Source: Anaerolineae bacterium (GTDB taxonomy: Bacteria; Chloroflexota; Anaerolineae; Aggregatilineales; Phototrophicaceae). From it: a DNA stretch of 32,840 nt. Position numbers and translations under genes: made by a program. Shown here in pieces: positions 6,598-14,188 of this stretch. The notes under the pieces were generated by a model, which had not been told where the DNA came from, made no database searches, and saw only the letters and a list, made by a program, of their open reading frames with translations. Every line of letters starts with the position of its first letter. Position 1 is the stretch's first letter. The stretch covers positions 1-32,840 of the forward strand of contig JAIOHM010000106.1 of assembly GCA_019912965.1 (NCBI GenBank), in the 5' to 3' direction.

Positions 6598-7194
6598 ATG
6601 TCGAAGAAATTAGACCCGCGCGTCAAACGCACCCGTCAACTGCTGCGTGATTCGTTGATGGCGTTGATTGTCGAACGCGGATTTGAGGCCATTACGGTGA
6701 AGGACATCACTGACCGCGCCACCCTCAACCACGCTACTTTTTATCTGCATTACGGGAATAAGCAGGAACTCCTCACCCAGAGCATGACCGAAATTTTCGA
6801 CGAACTGCGACAGGCCGCCGCGCCACCTTCGCTAGACGATCCGCAGTTACCCGTCACCCAATCGACCATTTTATTTGAACATGTGGCGGCTTATGCCGAT
6901 TTTTACCGTGCTGTATTGGGGGCATCCGGCATTCCAACCTTTGCGGCGCAGCTTCGTGCATATCTGGCGGAAACGATTCGCCTGCGTTTGTTGCAGATCG
7001 TTGAACGCGAGAACCCGGAAGCGATGCCGCTGATTGATATGACAGCTCAATTTTCAGCAGGGGCATATCTGTCGGTGATCGTCTGGTGGCTGGAAGGGGG
7101 TATGGTGCTTGCCCCGGATGAACTGGCGGCAGTGTTTATCAAACTTACGGTCGAGGGTGTCTACAGCGCACTGCAATTGAAAAGTCAGATTTAG
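6598..7194 (+). CDS. TetR/AcrR family transcriptional regulator
   Basis: A 198-residue regulator of normal TetR length. Residues about 8-58 hold the helix-turn-helix (RVKRTRQLLRDSLMALIVERGFEAITVKDITDRATLNHATFYLHYGNKQEL), with the typical Y-x-H-Y/F-x-x-K turn. The remaining 140 residues are an all-helical, TetR_C-like ligand domain with SAGAYLSVIVWWLEGG near the end. ATG 6598 follows AAAGGAAGG; an in-frame ATG at 6541 with AAGGA upstream would add 19 residues and cannot be excluded. The last four bases overlap the end of the convergent histidine kinase gene. The probable operator is the palindrome at 6496-6520. Confidence 0.9.
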   Translation: MSKKLDPRVKRTRQLLRDSLMALIVERGFEAITVKDITDRATLNHATFYLHYGNKQELLTQSMTEIFDELRQAAAPPSLDDPQLPVTQSTILFEHVAAYADFYRAVLGASGIPTFAAQLRAYLAETIRLRLLQIVERENPEAMPLIDMTAQFSAGAYLSVIVWWLEGGMVLAPDELAAVFIKLTVEGVYSALQLKSQI

Positions 7195-8501
7195 TTCTGC
7201 TCCGCCCGCCAGATCGGAAAACCCATAGTGAAGGTGCTGCCCTGATCGCGGGCACTTTCGACCGTGATGCTGCCACCGTGCAGATCGACAATTTCCTTGA
7301 CGATGCCCAAACCCAAGCCCGTACCCCGCACTTTGGATTGTCCTGCCCGTTCACCCCGGTAAAAGCGCGTGAAGATATGAGGGATTTCGTGTGCTTCGAT
7401 TCCCATGCCTGTATCCCGCACCGCCAGATAAACCTGACCATTTTCATTCCATGTTTTCAGGCTGATCTGTCCGGCAGCCGTGTAGTTGATAGCATTAGCG
7501 ACCAGATTGGTAATCACCTGCGAAAGCTGGTTGTGTTCGCCCCGGATCGGCGGCAGGTTAGCGGCGGGGATAAATCGGAATTCCAAACCTGCGGCCTGCG
7601 CCAGCGGTTCATATGCTGTGCTGACCTCATCCACCACCGCGTTTAAATCCACAGGAGCAAACATTAATTTGTCAGCATCCGTTAAATCCAGCCGCGCCAG
7701 ATCGAGAATACTTTCGACCAATTTGTTTAAACCTGCCAGTTGGTCTTTCAGCAGCCCAATATGTCGGGGGTAATCTTGGGGTTGGCTGCGCTCCAGCAAA
7801 TGCAGCCGGATGTTCAGGCCGGAAATGGGGGTGCGGAGTTCGTGCGAAACATCCGAAACAAACTTGGATTTAAGATCATCCAGTTCGCGCAGTCGTTCAT
7901 TGGCGGCGGTTAGTTCAGCCGTGCGCTCGGCCACGCGCATTTCCAGTTCTTCCGTATGGCGGCGGATTTCCTCGCGTAACTGCGACTGCCGCAGAGCGAT
8001 GGCAATCAGGTTCGCAACCTCCTGAATGATCTCGATGCCCTCCGCTGTAAATGCGTTGGTTTGGGTTGAACTCAGTGTCAGCGCACCAATCAAATGATCT
8101 TCGGCTATCAACGGCAGGCTGACGAAACACCGTAAACCCATCCCGACCAACCGACCTACTACCGGGGCAAGGTCGAGCACCTGCATCAAATCGGGCAGAT
8201 AACGCGGTTGGCCGCGCAGCAGCGGCTCAAGCGGCGGGTAATCCGAGAGAGGTGAGATCGTACTTTCCGGGAATTTGTCTTGCCCCAGCCCGCTGACCGC
8301 CATCAGTTCGACTTTTTCTTGTTCCAGATGGTGCAGCACCAGCGTAGCCCGGTCGCTGGGCACAAGCTGCCGGATGTAACGCACGGCGGCGCGGGTAATA
8401 TCCAGCGTGGATTCAGCGGCTAAAATCGCCCGGTCAATCTCGTGCAGAAGGCGCAGTCGTTGAGCGTAGGATTCTTGCATAGGGGAGTCGGGGGGGAACA
8501 T
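7191..8501 (-). CDS. GAF-domain sensor histidine kinase (orphan)
   Basis: A 436-residue soluble kinase. Residues about 15-172 are a GAF domain (CFVSLPLIAEDHLIGALTLSS), 173-210 a coiled-coil linker rich in Glu/Arg, 211-275 a HisKA domain with phosphoacceptor His220 in FVSDVSHELRTP, and 320-430 a HATPase_c domain. The N box is NLVANAINYT (332-341), G1 is DTGMGI (363-368) and G2 is GTGLGLGI (393-400). No transmembrane segment is seen, so it senses a cytoplasmic signal. The start at 8501 has GGAG 8 bases upstream; the ATG at 8525 has none. No response regulator gene adjoins it. The upstream gap shared with the HEAT gene contains three TCACGAT motifs. Confidence 0.9.
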   Translation of the reverse strand: MFPPDSPMQESYAQRLRLLHEIDRAILAAESTLDITRAAVRYIRQLVPSDRATLVLHHLEQEKVELMAVSGLGQDKFPESTISPLSDYPPLEPLLRGQPRYLPDLMQVLDLAPVVGRLVGMGLRCFVSLPLIAEDHLIGALTLSSTQTNAFTAEGIEIIQEVANLIAIALRQSQLREEIRRHTEELEMRVAERTAELTAANERLRELDDLKSKFVSDVSHELRTPISGLNIRLHLLERSQPQDYPRHIGLLKDQLAGLNKLVESILDLARLDLTDADKLMFAPVDLNAVVDEVSTAYEPLAQAAGLEFRFIPAANLPPIRGEHNQLSQVITNLVANAINYTAAGQISLKTWNENGQVYLAVRDTGMGIEAHEIPHIFTRFYRGERAGQSKVRGTGLGLGIVKEIVDLHGGSITVESARDQGSTFTMGFPIWRAEQN

Positions 8502-8531
8502 AGGTAAGACTCCAAATCGGGTCATTTTTGT

Positions 8532-8661
8532 TCACGATAAAACAGGTATCATCTTTACATTCTAAGCCAGAATTTAATAATCGTGATTTATGTCCACATC
8601 TCAATGGTTTGATTTTGCGGCTGCCATCCGGGTTAGTGTTTTATAACCTGTCTCACGATTA
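8532..8661. promoter_or_regulatory. Three TCACGAT motifs in the kinase/HEAT divergent region
   Basis: TCACGATAA at 8532-8540, its inverted form TTAATAATCGTGA at 8574-8586, and TCACGATTATC at 8652-8662. All lie between the divergent histidine kinase and HEAT-repeat genes. They are candidate binding sites for a shared regulator. Chance is possible for 7-base motifs, although the longer TAATAATCGTGA/TCACGATTATC match is more convincing. Confidence 0.35.
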
Positions 8662-8735
8662 TCTTACATTTTCGTAAGGTGTTTGCAAGTTCGATATGCG
8701 GACAATACAGGGCGATAATAAACACCAGGTGAATA

Positions 8736-9623
8736 ATGAACGACGAAACCAAAATCCAGCCCCATAGCACCAGCGCGCGGCAGGGCAGTGGAATGCTGCA
8801 ACGCTATGCTGCCGGAATGTTGGGCAGTGTTCAGGCGGTCGAGCCGCTGGTCGAAGCCCTCCGTTCCGAAAGCAAAGAGGCACGGATACGGGCTGCGCAG
8901 TCACTAGTGAAGATTGGCAGACCATCTGTAGCACCGTTGATCGGTGCTTTACGGGACGACGCGCGTGAAGTCTGGATGCTGGCAGCGGCGGCGCTGGTGA
9001 AGATCGGCCATGAAGCGGTTCCCGAACTGCTGCAATCGCTCCAACAGGACGAAGAAGCTGTGCGGATTCTGGTGTCCGAAATCCTCGGTCAGATTGGGGA
9101 TGCTCAGGCAGTCGAGGGATTGGTTAGCATTTTGCGGGCGGATAATCCCAATGTCCGTGCAGCTTCAGCGGTGGCGCTGGTGCGGATTGGTGAGGCGGCG
9201 GTTCCGTCGTTGCTCAGTTTATTAGTCGATTTTGCCGACTCCAGAGTGCGGCGTTATGGGCTGGAAATCCTCAAGCAAATGGGGGATGCTGCCTTGTCCT
9301 CGCTGTTTTCGATGGTCGAAAATGCCAGCGAATTGGAACGCGGTCAGGCGGCATGGGTGCTGGGTGAAATGGGCGAAAAAGCCGTTTCCGGTTTGCTCGA
9401 ACTCCTGAAATCACCTAATGAATACGTGCGTTACGCGGCGGTGGTGGCGTTGGGCAGCACCCGCAGTCCGGCGGCAGTTCCAGCCTTAATCGCCTGTTTG
9501 GATGATGCTGCTCGCTCGATGTTTTCCGGTTTACGGGTTTGCGATGTAGCTGCAAAGGCGCTCGAAGGCATCGACACACCCGAAGCACAGGCCGCACAAA
9601 TACAACATATAAAGAAATCGTAA
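8736..9623 (+). CDS. HEAT-repeat (PBS lyase-type) scaffold protein
   Basis: A 295-residue protein built almost entirely of about 31-residue HEAT-like repeats with the consensus AVxxLxxALxDxxxxVRxxAAxALVKIG. About seven or eight units are visible from residue 25 to 285. The family typically serves as a protein-binding scaffold; despite the PBS lyase name there is no sign of phycobilin chemistry here. Start ATG follows AGGTGA. Its first repeats closely resemble the next gene (ALVKIGxPxVxxLIxALRDDxRxVWMLAAxALVKIG), so the two arose by duplication. It is divergent from the histidine kinase, which might be its regulatory partner, but there is no direct evidence. Confidence 0.85.
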   Translation: MNDETKIQPHSTSARQGSGMLQRYAAGMLGSVQAVEPLVEALRSESKEARIRAAQSLVKIGRPSVAPLIGALRDDAREVWMLAAAALVKIGHEAVPELLQSLQQDEEAVRILVSEILGQIGDAQAVEGLVSILRADNPNVRAASAVALVRIGEAAVPSLLSLLVDFADSRVRRYGLEILKQMGDAALSSLFSMVENASELERGQAAWVLGEMGEKAVSGLLELLKSPNEYVRYAAVVALGSTRSPAAVPALIACLDDAARSMFSGLRVCDVAAKALEGIDTPEAQAAQIQHIKKS

Positions 9624-9667
9624 CCTGGAATTGGGGAAATCTTTACTGCTTTTTCGCAATAGTGGCG

Positions 9668-9673
9668 TACAAT
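9668..9673 (+). promoter_or_regulatory. Possible -10 element (TACAAT) before the second HEAT gene
   Basis: TACAAT matches the sigma-70 -10 consensus at five of six bases and lies 29 bases before ATG 9703. No good -35 is seen at the proper spacing, so the short HEAT gene may have its own weak or activated promoter, or be read through from the first HEAT gene. Confidence 0.25.
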
Positions 9674-9702
9674 AAATTTGAGAAAGTAGTAAGGGGGGCA
9701 TT

Positions 9703-10131
9703 ATGTCTAATCAGGATTCGATCCAAAATTTTTTAAACGCCCTGTACTACGGTGACGTGGCGTTTGAAGGGTTGGTCAATGGCTTGCGTGCCCGTAGCTG
9801 GACGGCGCGGCTGAATGCGACGCGGGCGCTGGTGAAAATCGGCAAACCTGCTGTCCCTGCCTTGATCGACGCCCTGCGTGACGATGAACGGGCGGTCTGG
9901 ATGCTGGCGGCGACCGCGCTGGTGAAGATCGGGAAGCCGGGTGTGCCTGCTTTGTTGGATGCGCTGCAACATGATGAAGAAGCCGTTCGCATTCTGGTTT
10001 CCGGTATCTTGGTGCAAATCGGTACCCCGGAAGCGGTCGCTGGTCTGAAAGTGGCTTCGCGTTCGACCAATCCTTCTGTGCGCGATACCTCCGAAGTCGC
10101 GTTGGCACGGCTGGATAGAGCTAAAAACTAA
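9703..10131 (+). CDS. Short HEAT-repeat protein, paralogue of the preceding gene
   Basis: A 142-residue protein with about four HEAT units. AAGGGGGG precedes the ATG. Residues about 35-125 align well with residues about 48-140 of the upstream HEAT protein: GKPAVPALIDALRDDERAVWMLAATALVKIGKPGVPALLDALQHDEEAVRILVSGILVQIG. It is therefore a shortened tandem duplicate lacking the C-terminal half. Both genes run in the same direction, 79 bases apart, and the pair ends at a terminator. The partner protein is unknown. Confidence 0.85.
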   Translation: MSNQDSIQNFLNALYYGDVAFEGLVNGLRARSWTARLNATRALVKIGKPAVPALIDALRDDERAVWMLAATALVKIGKPGVPALLDALQHDEEAVRILVSGILVQIGTPEAVAGLKVASRSTNPSVRDTSEVALARLDRAKN

Positions 10132-10154
10132 AAAGTAAAATTAAAAGTGAAAGG

Positions 10155-10186
10155 GCGGCATGTTCTAAATGACAGGCCGCTTTTTT
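10155..10186 (+). terminator. Rho-independent terminator after the HEAT pair
   Basis: Arms GCGGCATGT (10155-10163) and ACAGGCCGC (10172-10180) pair with one A-G mismatch around an 8-base loop and run directly into six T residues. The distance of 23 bases from the stop codon is typical. Confidence 0.8.
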
Positions 10187-10252
10187 GATTCTGGCTAAAG
10201 ATGGGCGCTTCATTTATAACCACACCTAAATCCCTACGTCGGAGCTAAACGC

Positions 10253-11518
10253 ATGCCTATATCGCCAGCCTTCAAAGATCGTCTCTACCCGCACCTGCCA
10301 CAAATCGCCGCGCACTTCGGTACACCATTTCATATTTACGACGAAGCCGGAATCCGTGAAACGGGTGCAGCTTTGAAAACCGCTTTTGCCGATGCACCCA
10401 ACTTCTGTGAATATTTCGCGGTCAAGGCGCTGCCCAATCCGCGCATTCTGACGATCATCCGCGAGATGGGGTTCGGCTTTGATTGCAGTTCCATCCCCGA
10501 ATTGGTACTCAGCCGGGGGATTGGGGCGCACGGCGAAGACATCTTCTTCACCTCCAACAACACAACCCGTGAGGAATTTGAAGCGGCGTTGGCTTCCGGT
10601 GGGTGCCTCCTGAATCTGGACGATATTTCGCTGCTGGATAAGCTGCCCGCTGTGCCAGAAGTGATTTCTTTCCGTTACAACCCTGGCCCGCGCCGCACCG
10701 GAAACACCATTATCGGTAATCCGGCGGAGGCGAAATTCGGCATCCATCACGATCAGTTCATTGAGGCTTACCGACGCGCACAGGTTTTGGGCATCAAACG
10801 CTTTGGCCTGCACACGATGGTCATTTCCAATGAGCGCCAGTACCCCTACATGCTGGAAACCACCCGGATGCTGCTTGATCTGGCGGCATGGGCGCAGCAG
10901 GAACTTGCCATCACCTTCGAATTTATCAATATTGGCGGCGGGCTGGGCATCCCTTATAAGCCAGATGATGCACCGTTGGATGTTGGCTTATTGGGTCAGG
11001 AAGTCAGCACATTGCTGGCTGATTTCCAGATACATCATGGCTATGTGCCGAATCTCTACATGGAAAGTGGACGTTATATCACTGGTTCACACGGCGTTCT
11101 GGTGACGAAAGCCATCAACCGCAAGGAAACCTACCGCACCTACCTCGGCGTGGATGCCTCCATGTCTGCGCTGATGCGTCCGGGGATGTACGGCGCGTAT
11201 CATCATATTGATGTGCTGGGCAAAGAGTCCGGCGCGGATGATGAAGTGGTCGATGTCGTCGGTTCGCTGTGCGAGAACAATGATAAATTTGCGATACAGC
11301 GTTCTTTGCCGCCGATTGCCGAAGGGGATTTGCTGGTTATTCACGACACCGGGGCACATGGGCTGGCGATGGGGTTCAATTACAATGGGCGTTTGCGTCC
11401 ACAGGAATTACTGCTGCATGCAGACGGAACGGTGGAACGCATCCGCCGCGCCGAAACATTGGATGATTATCTGGCTACATTACGATTTGAGGCGGAGGTG
11501 ATGCCAGCAAAAAATTAG
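10253..11518 (+). CDS. lysA: Diaminopimelate decarboxylase (PLP fold type III)
   Basis: A 421-residue alanine-racemase-fold decarboxylase that would convert meso-diaminopimelate to lysine. Seen: PLP lysine Lys58 in YFAVKALPNP, the glycine-rich phosphate loop GGG (228-230) in INIGGGLGIPY, ESGRYITG (271-278), active-site Cys340-Glu341 in CENNDKFAI from the partner subunit, and GAHGLAMGFNYNGRLRPQELLL near the end. It belongs to the variant subgroup that reads GLHTMVISNE instead of the textbook GLHCHIGSQ motif and ends with RRAETLDDYLATL. This subgroup is commonly annotated as diaminopimelate decarboxylase, but a related amino-acid or polyamine substrate is possible. It is monocistronic after a terminator, with no other lysine gene nearby. 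Confidence 0.85.
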   Translation: MPISPAFKDRLYPHLPQIAAHFGTPFHIYDEAGIRETGAALKTAFADAPNFCEYFAVKALPNPRILTIIREMGFGFDCSSIPELVLSRGIGAHGEDIFFTSNNTTREEFEAALASGGCLLNLDDISLLDKLPAVPEVISFRYNPGPRRTGNTIIGNPAEAKFGIHHDQFIEAYRRAQVLGIKRFGLHTMVISNERQYPYMLETTRMLLDLAAWAQQELAITFEFINIGGGLGIPYKPDDAPLDVGLLGQEVSTLLADFQIHHGYVPNLYMESGRYITGSHGVLVTKAINRKETYRTYLGVDASMSALMRPGMYGAYHHIDVLGKESGADDEVVDVVGSLCENNDKFAIQRSLPPIAEGDLLVIHDTGAHGLAMGFNYNGRLRPQELLLHADGTVERIRRAETLDDYLATLRFEAEVMPAKN

Positions 11519-11593
11519 AGGCCAATCCGAACCTGTCGCGCGGTTCAGCGATACAATAGGCGAATCTTTTTCGACCTTTAGGAGCAGCTTCGT

Positions 11594-12436
11594 ATGACTT
11601 CGATCACCATGCAGCCCATCAACCTGTTTAGCGACGAACAATTAGCGGATGCGTTTAATGCCGGGTATCAGGGTTATGTGATGCCCGTTCATGTGGATGC
11701 TGCTTTTATCCGTAATCATATCCATCAGCATGATATCAACGTGAATGCCTCTTGCTTGGCAATGAGTGGAGAGACAGTTGCCGGAATTGGCTTGCTAGGC
11801 CTCCGTGAGGGGCGTACATGGGTAGGCGGCATCGGCGTGGATACAGCCTTCCGGCGGCAGGGACTCGGCAAGCAGATCATGGGGCATTTGATTGATGAGG
11901 CGCGGGTGCATGGGGCAGCGCAGGTGTGGCTGGAAGTGATCGAAACCAACACCCCGGCCCATAATCTGTATCTGAGTTTGGGCTTTCGGGATGTGCGTCA
12001 GTTGCTGGTTATCGAACGTGCCGTTCATGTTCCCGATAGGCCGGATTTGGCTAAACCGGATGGATTTAAGGTCACAATGATAGGGTTGGATGAAGCCCTC
12101 AACGCGATTGGCTCAAAGCGTGCCGAGCTTACCCCTTGGCAGCGGCAGGCCGAGTCGCTGCACCGCACACCGGATATATGGGGATGGCTGGTCACAAAAG
12201 ATGGAAACCATCTCGCTTGGGGTGCGGCAGCCGTCAGCCCGGAAGCCGTGCGCTGGTTTGATATTGGCGGCACAGCCGATGGAATGCAGGCGCTGGTGGC
12301 GCACTTTCACACCCGCCATCCCTATGCATCAGGCCGCTTGATTAATCTGGTCAGCGATGACCCCGCATGGCCGATCTTCGAGTCGGCAGGCTACAACCTG
12401 TGGCTGACGCAGCATGAGATGGTATTCGATATTTGA
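11594..12436 (+). CDS. GNAT family N-acetyltransferase (two-domain)
   Basis: A 280-residue acetyltransferase. TAGGAG precedes ATG 11594. Residues about 20-145 are a complete GNAT domain: the acetyl-CoA pyrophosphate loop is RRQGLGKQI, preceded by the beta-4 strand TWVGGIGVDTAF and followed by VWLEVIETNTPAHNLYLSLGF. Residues about 150-280 form a second, degenerate half without a recognisable R/Q-x-x-G-x-G/A loop (WGAAAVSPEAVRWFDIG...), as in tandem-GNAT proteins where one half is inactive. The substrate is unknown. It ends 6 bases before the convergent ABC permease gene. Confidence 0.85.
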   Translation: MTSITMQPINLFSDEQLADAFNAGYQGYVMPVHVDAAFIRNHIHQHDINVNASCLAMSGETVAGIGLLGLREGRTWVGGIGVDTAFRRQGLGKQIMGHLIDEARVHGAAQVWLEVIETNTPAHNLYLSLGFRDVRQLLVIERAVHVPDRPDLAKPDGFKVTMIGLDEALNAIGSKRAELTPWQRQAESLHRTPDIWGWLVTKDGNHLAWGAAAVSPEAVRWFDIGGTADGMQALVAHFHTRHPYASGRLINLVSDDPAWPIFESAGYNLWLTQHEMVFDI

Positions 12437-12442
12437 CTGACT

Positions 12443-13747
12443 CTATTCCATCTTCAGGGCGATGACCGGAGGTAGCCGCGCCGCCCGCAGTGAGGGATAT
12501 AATCCCGCACCCAACCCCACTGCCGTCGCCAGTGCCAGTGCGAACAGCGCCAGTTCCGGCGGAATCACGAACAGATTGCCGCCGATTTGTGAGGTGTCGA
12601 AGGGCAGGAAATACCCGCCTCCGCCGGATGTATCGGTGGGGGCGTTGGCAAGCGCCTGATTAACCAGATTTTGCAGGAAGAACGACAGGCCCACTCCGGC
12701 CACACCGCCCGATAAACCCACTAACCCCGCTTCGATCAGGAACACCGTCAGCACATCACGATCAGTCGCGCCGATAGCCTTCATCAAACCAATTTCTTTC
12801 GTGCGTTCCAGAATTGCCATCGTCATCGTGTTCGCCACACCGAAGGCCGCCACCAGCAGTGCCACGCCGCCCACGCCCCCCAGCATCAAGCGCATGGTGC
12901 CAAAGAAATTGTTCAACTGATTCAGATATTCGCCCATCCCGCCGGATGCGAAACCCAGTTCACGGATAGCGGTTGAAATAGCGTTGGTGGTTTCGCGGCT
13001 GGTGGAACGGATAATGACCTGATCGTAAATGAATGTTTCCGGGTCGAATTCGTTGCCGGTTATCCATTCGTTATACTCAATCACATCCTCAATCGGCATC
13101 AGAATCGAATAATCAAAACGCCCACCCGTCATGATGAGGCCGCTTGGTTTGCCATCAATTTTACGGGTTCCCGGCGTCGTTCCTGTGTATTGATACAATT
13201 CCAGCCGGAAAGGAGTCGTGAACAGATCAACCATCACCGACTCGAAAGTGTCGCCGCTGGCTTTGGGGTCGTAGAAATAATCCCCAACATGCGCACCGAT
13301 CAGCATTTGCCCTTTTTCCAGCGTCAGTTCTCCGGCCTGAAGTTGCAGCCCAAGATAGGGAACCAATCGTGGATCAATACCAATGATGTCCGCATAGCCC
13401 GAATACTTTCCCGCAGTGATTTGTCCACCCTGCAACCGGGTCATGGGCAGCACGAAGGCCACACCGGGAATATTCCAGAATGTCTGCACATTTTCGACCG
13501 TCAATTGCGGAAGGGTTTCCGGTTGTTCACCACCGGGCATGAAGTTGTAGTTGGGATAAACCTCGATTTCGGTGAGCGAAGCGTCGTTGCCGATGCTGGC
13601 TTCAGCCGCGTTTTGCAGGCCGATGGTCAGCGCGATCAACAGAATGACAGCGGTTGTTCCCACCAGCACCCCGCCCGCGGTCATTGCCAGCCGCGCCCGT
13701 GCCCGTGCCAGATTCCCGATTGCCAGTAAACCTAATTCGTAGAGCAT
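12443..13747 (-). CDS. MacB/FtsX-type ABC transporter permease
   Basis: A 434-residue permease with the MacB topology: TM1 at about residues 20-45 (LAMTAGGVLVGTTAVILLIALTIGL), a large extracytoplasmic MacB_PCD-like domain to about 275, then three TM segments that make up the FtsX domain. Seen: GVANTMTMAILERTKEIGLMKAIGATDRDV, the typical mechanotransmission/coupling-helix stretch, and YPSLRAARLPPVIALKME at the end, close to the family YPAxxAARLxPVxALR ending. These transporters use ATP on the cytoplasmic side to drive outward or mechanical work. The partner ATPase is at 16218-17021 on the same strand, separated by the CARDB gene and a broken toxin-antitoxin module. Confidence 0.9.
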   Translation of the reverse strand: MLYELGLLAIGNLARARARLAMTAGGVLVGTTAVILLIALTIGLQNAAEASIGNDASLTEIEVYPNYNFMPGGEQPETLPQLTVENVQTFWNIPGVAFVLPMTRLQGGQITAGKYSGYADIIGIDPRLVPYLGLQLQAGELTLEKGQMLIGAHVGDYFYDPKASGDTFESVMVDLFTTPFRLELYQYTGTTPGTRKIDGKPSGLIMTGGRFDYSILMPIEDVIEYNEWITGNEFDPETFIYDQVIIRSTSRETTNAISTAIRELGFASGGMGEYLNQLNNFFGTMRLMLGGVGGVALLVAAFGVANTMTMAILERTKEIGLMKAIGATDRDVLTVFLIEAGLVGLSGGVAGVGLSFFLQNLVNQALANAPTDTSGGGGYFLPFDTSQIGGNLFVIPPELALFALALATAVGLGAGLYPSLRAARLPPVIALKME

Positions 13748-13770
13748 CGCAGTTTCCTCACTTCTAAAGT

Positions 13771-13857
13771 TCAGGGATGCGTGTGCGGGTTATCTACTAG
13801 AAACCCTTCAGCCGACGCCGCTGCGAGCAGATTTGTGTTCACGAAAAAAGTACTCAC
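13771..13857 (-). pseudogene. Truncated PIN-domain (VapC-like) toxin remnant
   Basis: On the minus strand, a GTG start overlaps the antitoxin stop as GTGA. The 28-codon frame reads MSTFFVNTNLLAAASAEGF... then stops. This strongly resembles the first beta strand of PIN toxins (MSxFFVDTNVLLxA), but the first catalytic Asp is Asn and the remaining 100 or so residues are absent. The ABC permease gene begins 24 bases later, so the toxin body has been deleted or replaced. It is too short for a database hit to be assured; identification rests on the motif, the overlapping start and the antitoxin beside it. Confidence 0.6.
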
Positions 13858-14169
13858 CAATCGCCTCGGTCTTCGTTAATCAAATCGAGCGATGAGTGTG
13901 CATCGGGTGGCAATGTCCCTAAACGCATCCGTTCCTCAATGCTCAGGCGTATTGCACCAAGCGGGTACGCTGAACTCTGTTACCAGTGCGCCACCTGCCA
14001 ATAGTTTTGCTTTAGCTGCCTCACGCGCCGGGTTTATGATCGTAGTCGATAACGGTTCAACTGCGCGAACGATCAATTCGATGTCACCGGGCGGAATTTC
14101 ATCTGGCAGTTGGATGATGAGTTTGCGATCATCACCAATAATTGTATTGAGCCGAATGGCAACCATCAT
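13854..14169 (-). pseudogene. Frameshifted antitoxin gene (VapB-like partner of a PIN toxin)
   Basis: The frame starting at 14169 (AAGGA upstream, ATGATG start) reads MMVAIRLNTIIGDDRKLIIQLPDEIPPGDIELIVRAVEP...NPAREAAKAKLLAGGALVTEFSVP and then runs to a stop at 13936 after eight unrelated residues. Shifting by one base near 13955-13962 restores a sensible tail, LGAIRLSIEERMRLGTLPPDAHSSLDLINEDRGDW, ending at 13854. I recognise this as the style of a Chloroflexota antitoxin family that precedes PIN toxins, in which the ELIxEDRG ending is typical. The gene therefore carries a single frameshift, unless there is a sequencing error. It lies 19 bases after the CARDB gene, inside the ABC operon. Confidence 0.7.
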
Positions 14170-14188
14170 AAAATCCTTACTACTTGAT

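Noticed and set aside
10253..11518. Carboxynorspermidine or ornithine decarboxylase instead of lysA
   Set aside because: The overall motif set (CENNDKFAI, GAHGLAMGFNYNGR, RRAETLDDY) matches the group normally annotated as diaminopimelate decarboxylase; the alternative is kept only as a caveat.
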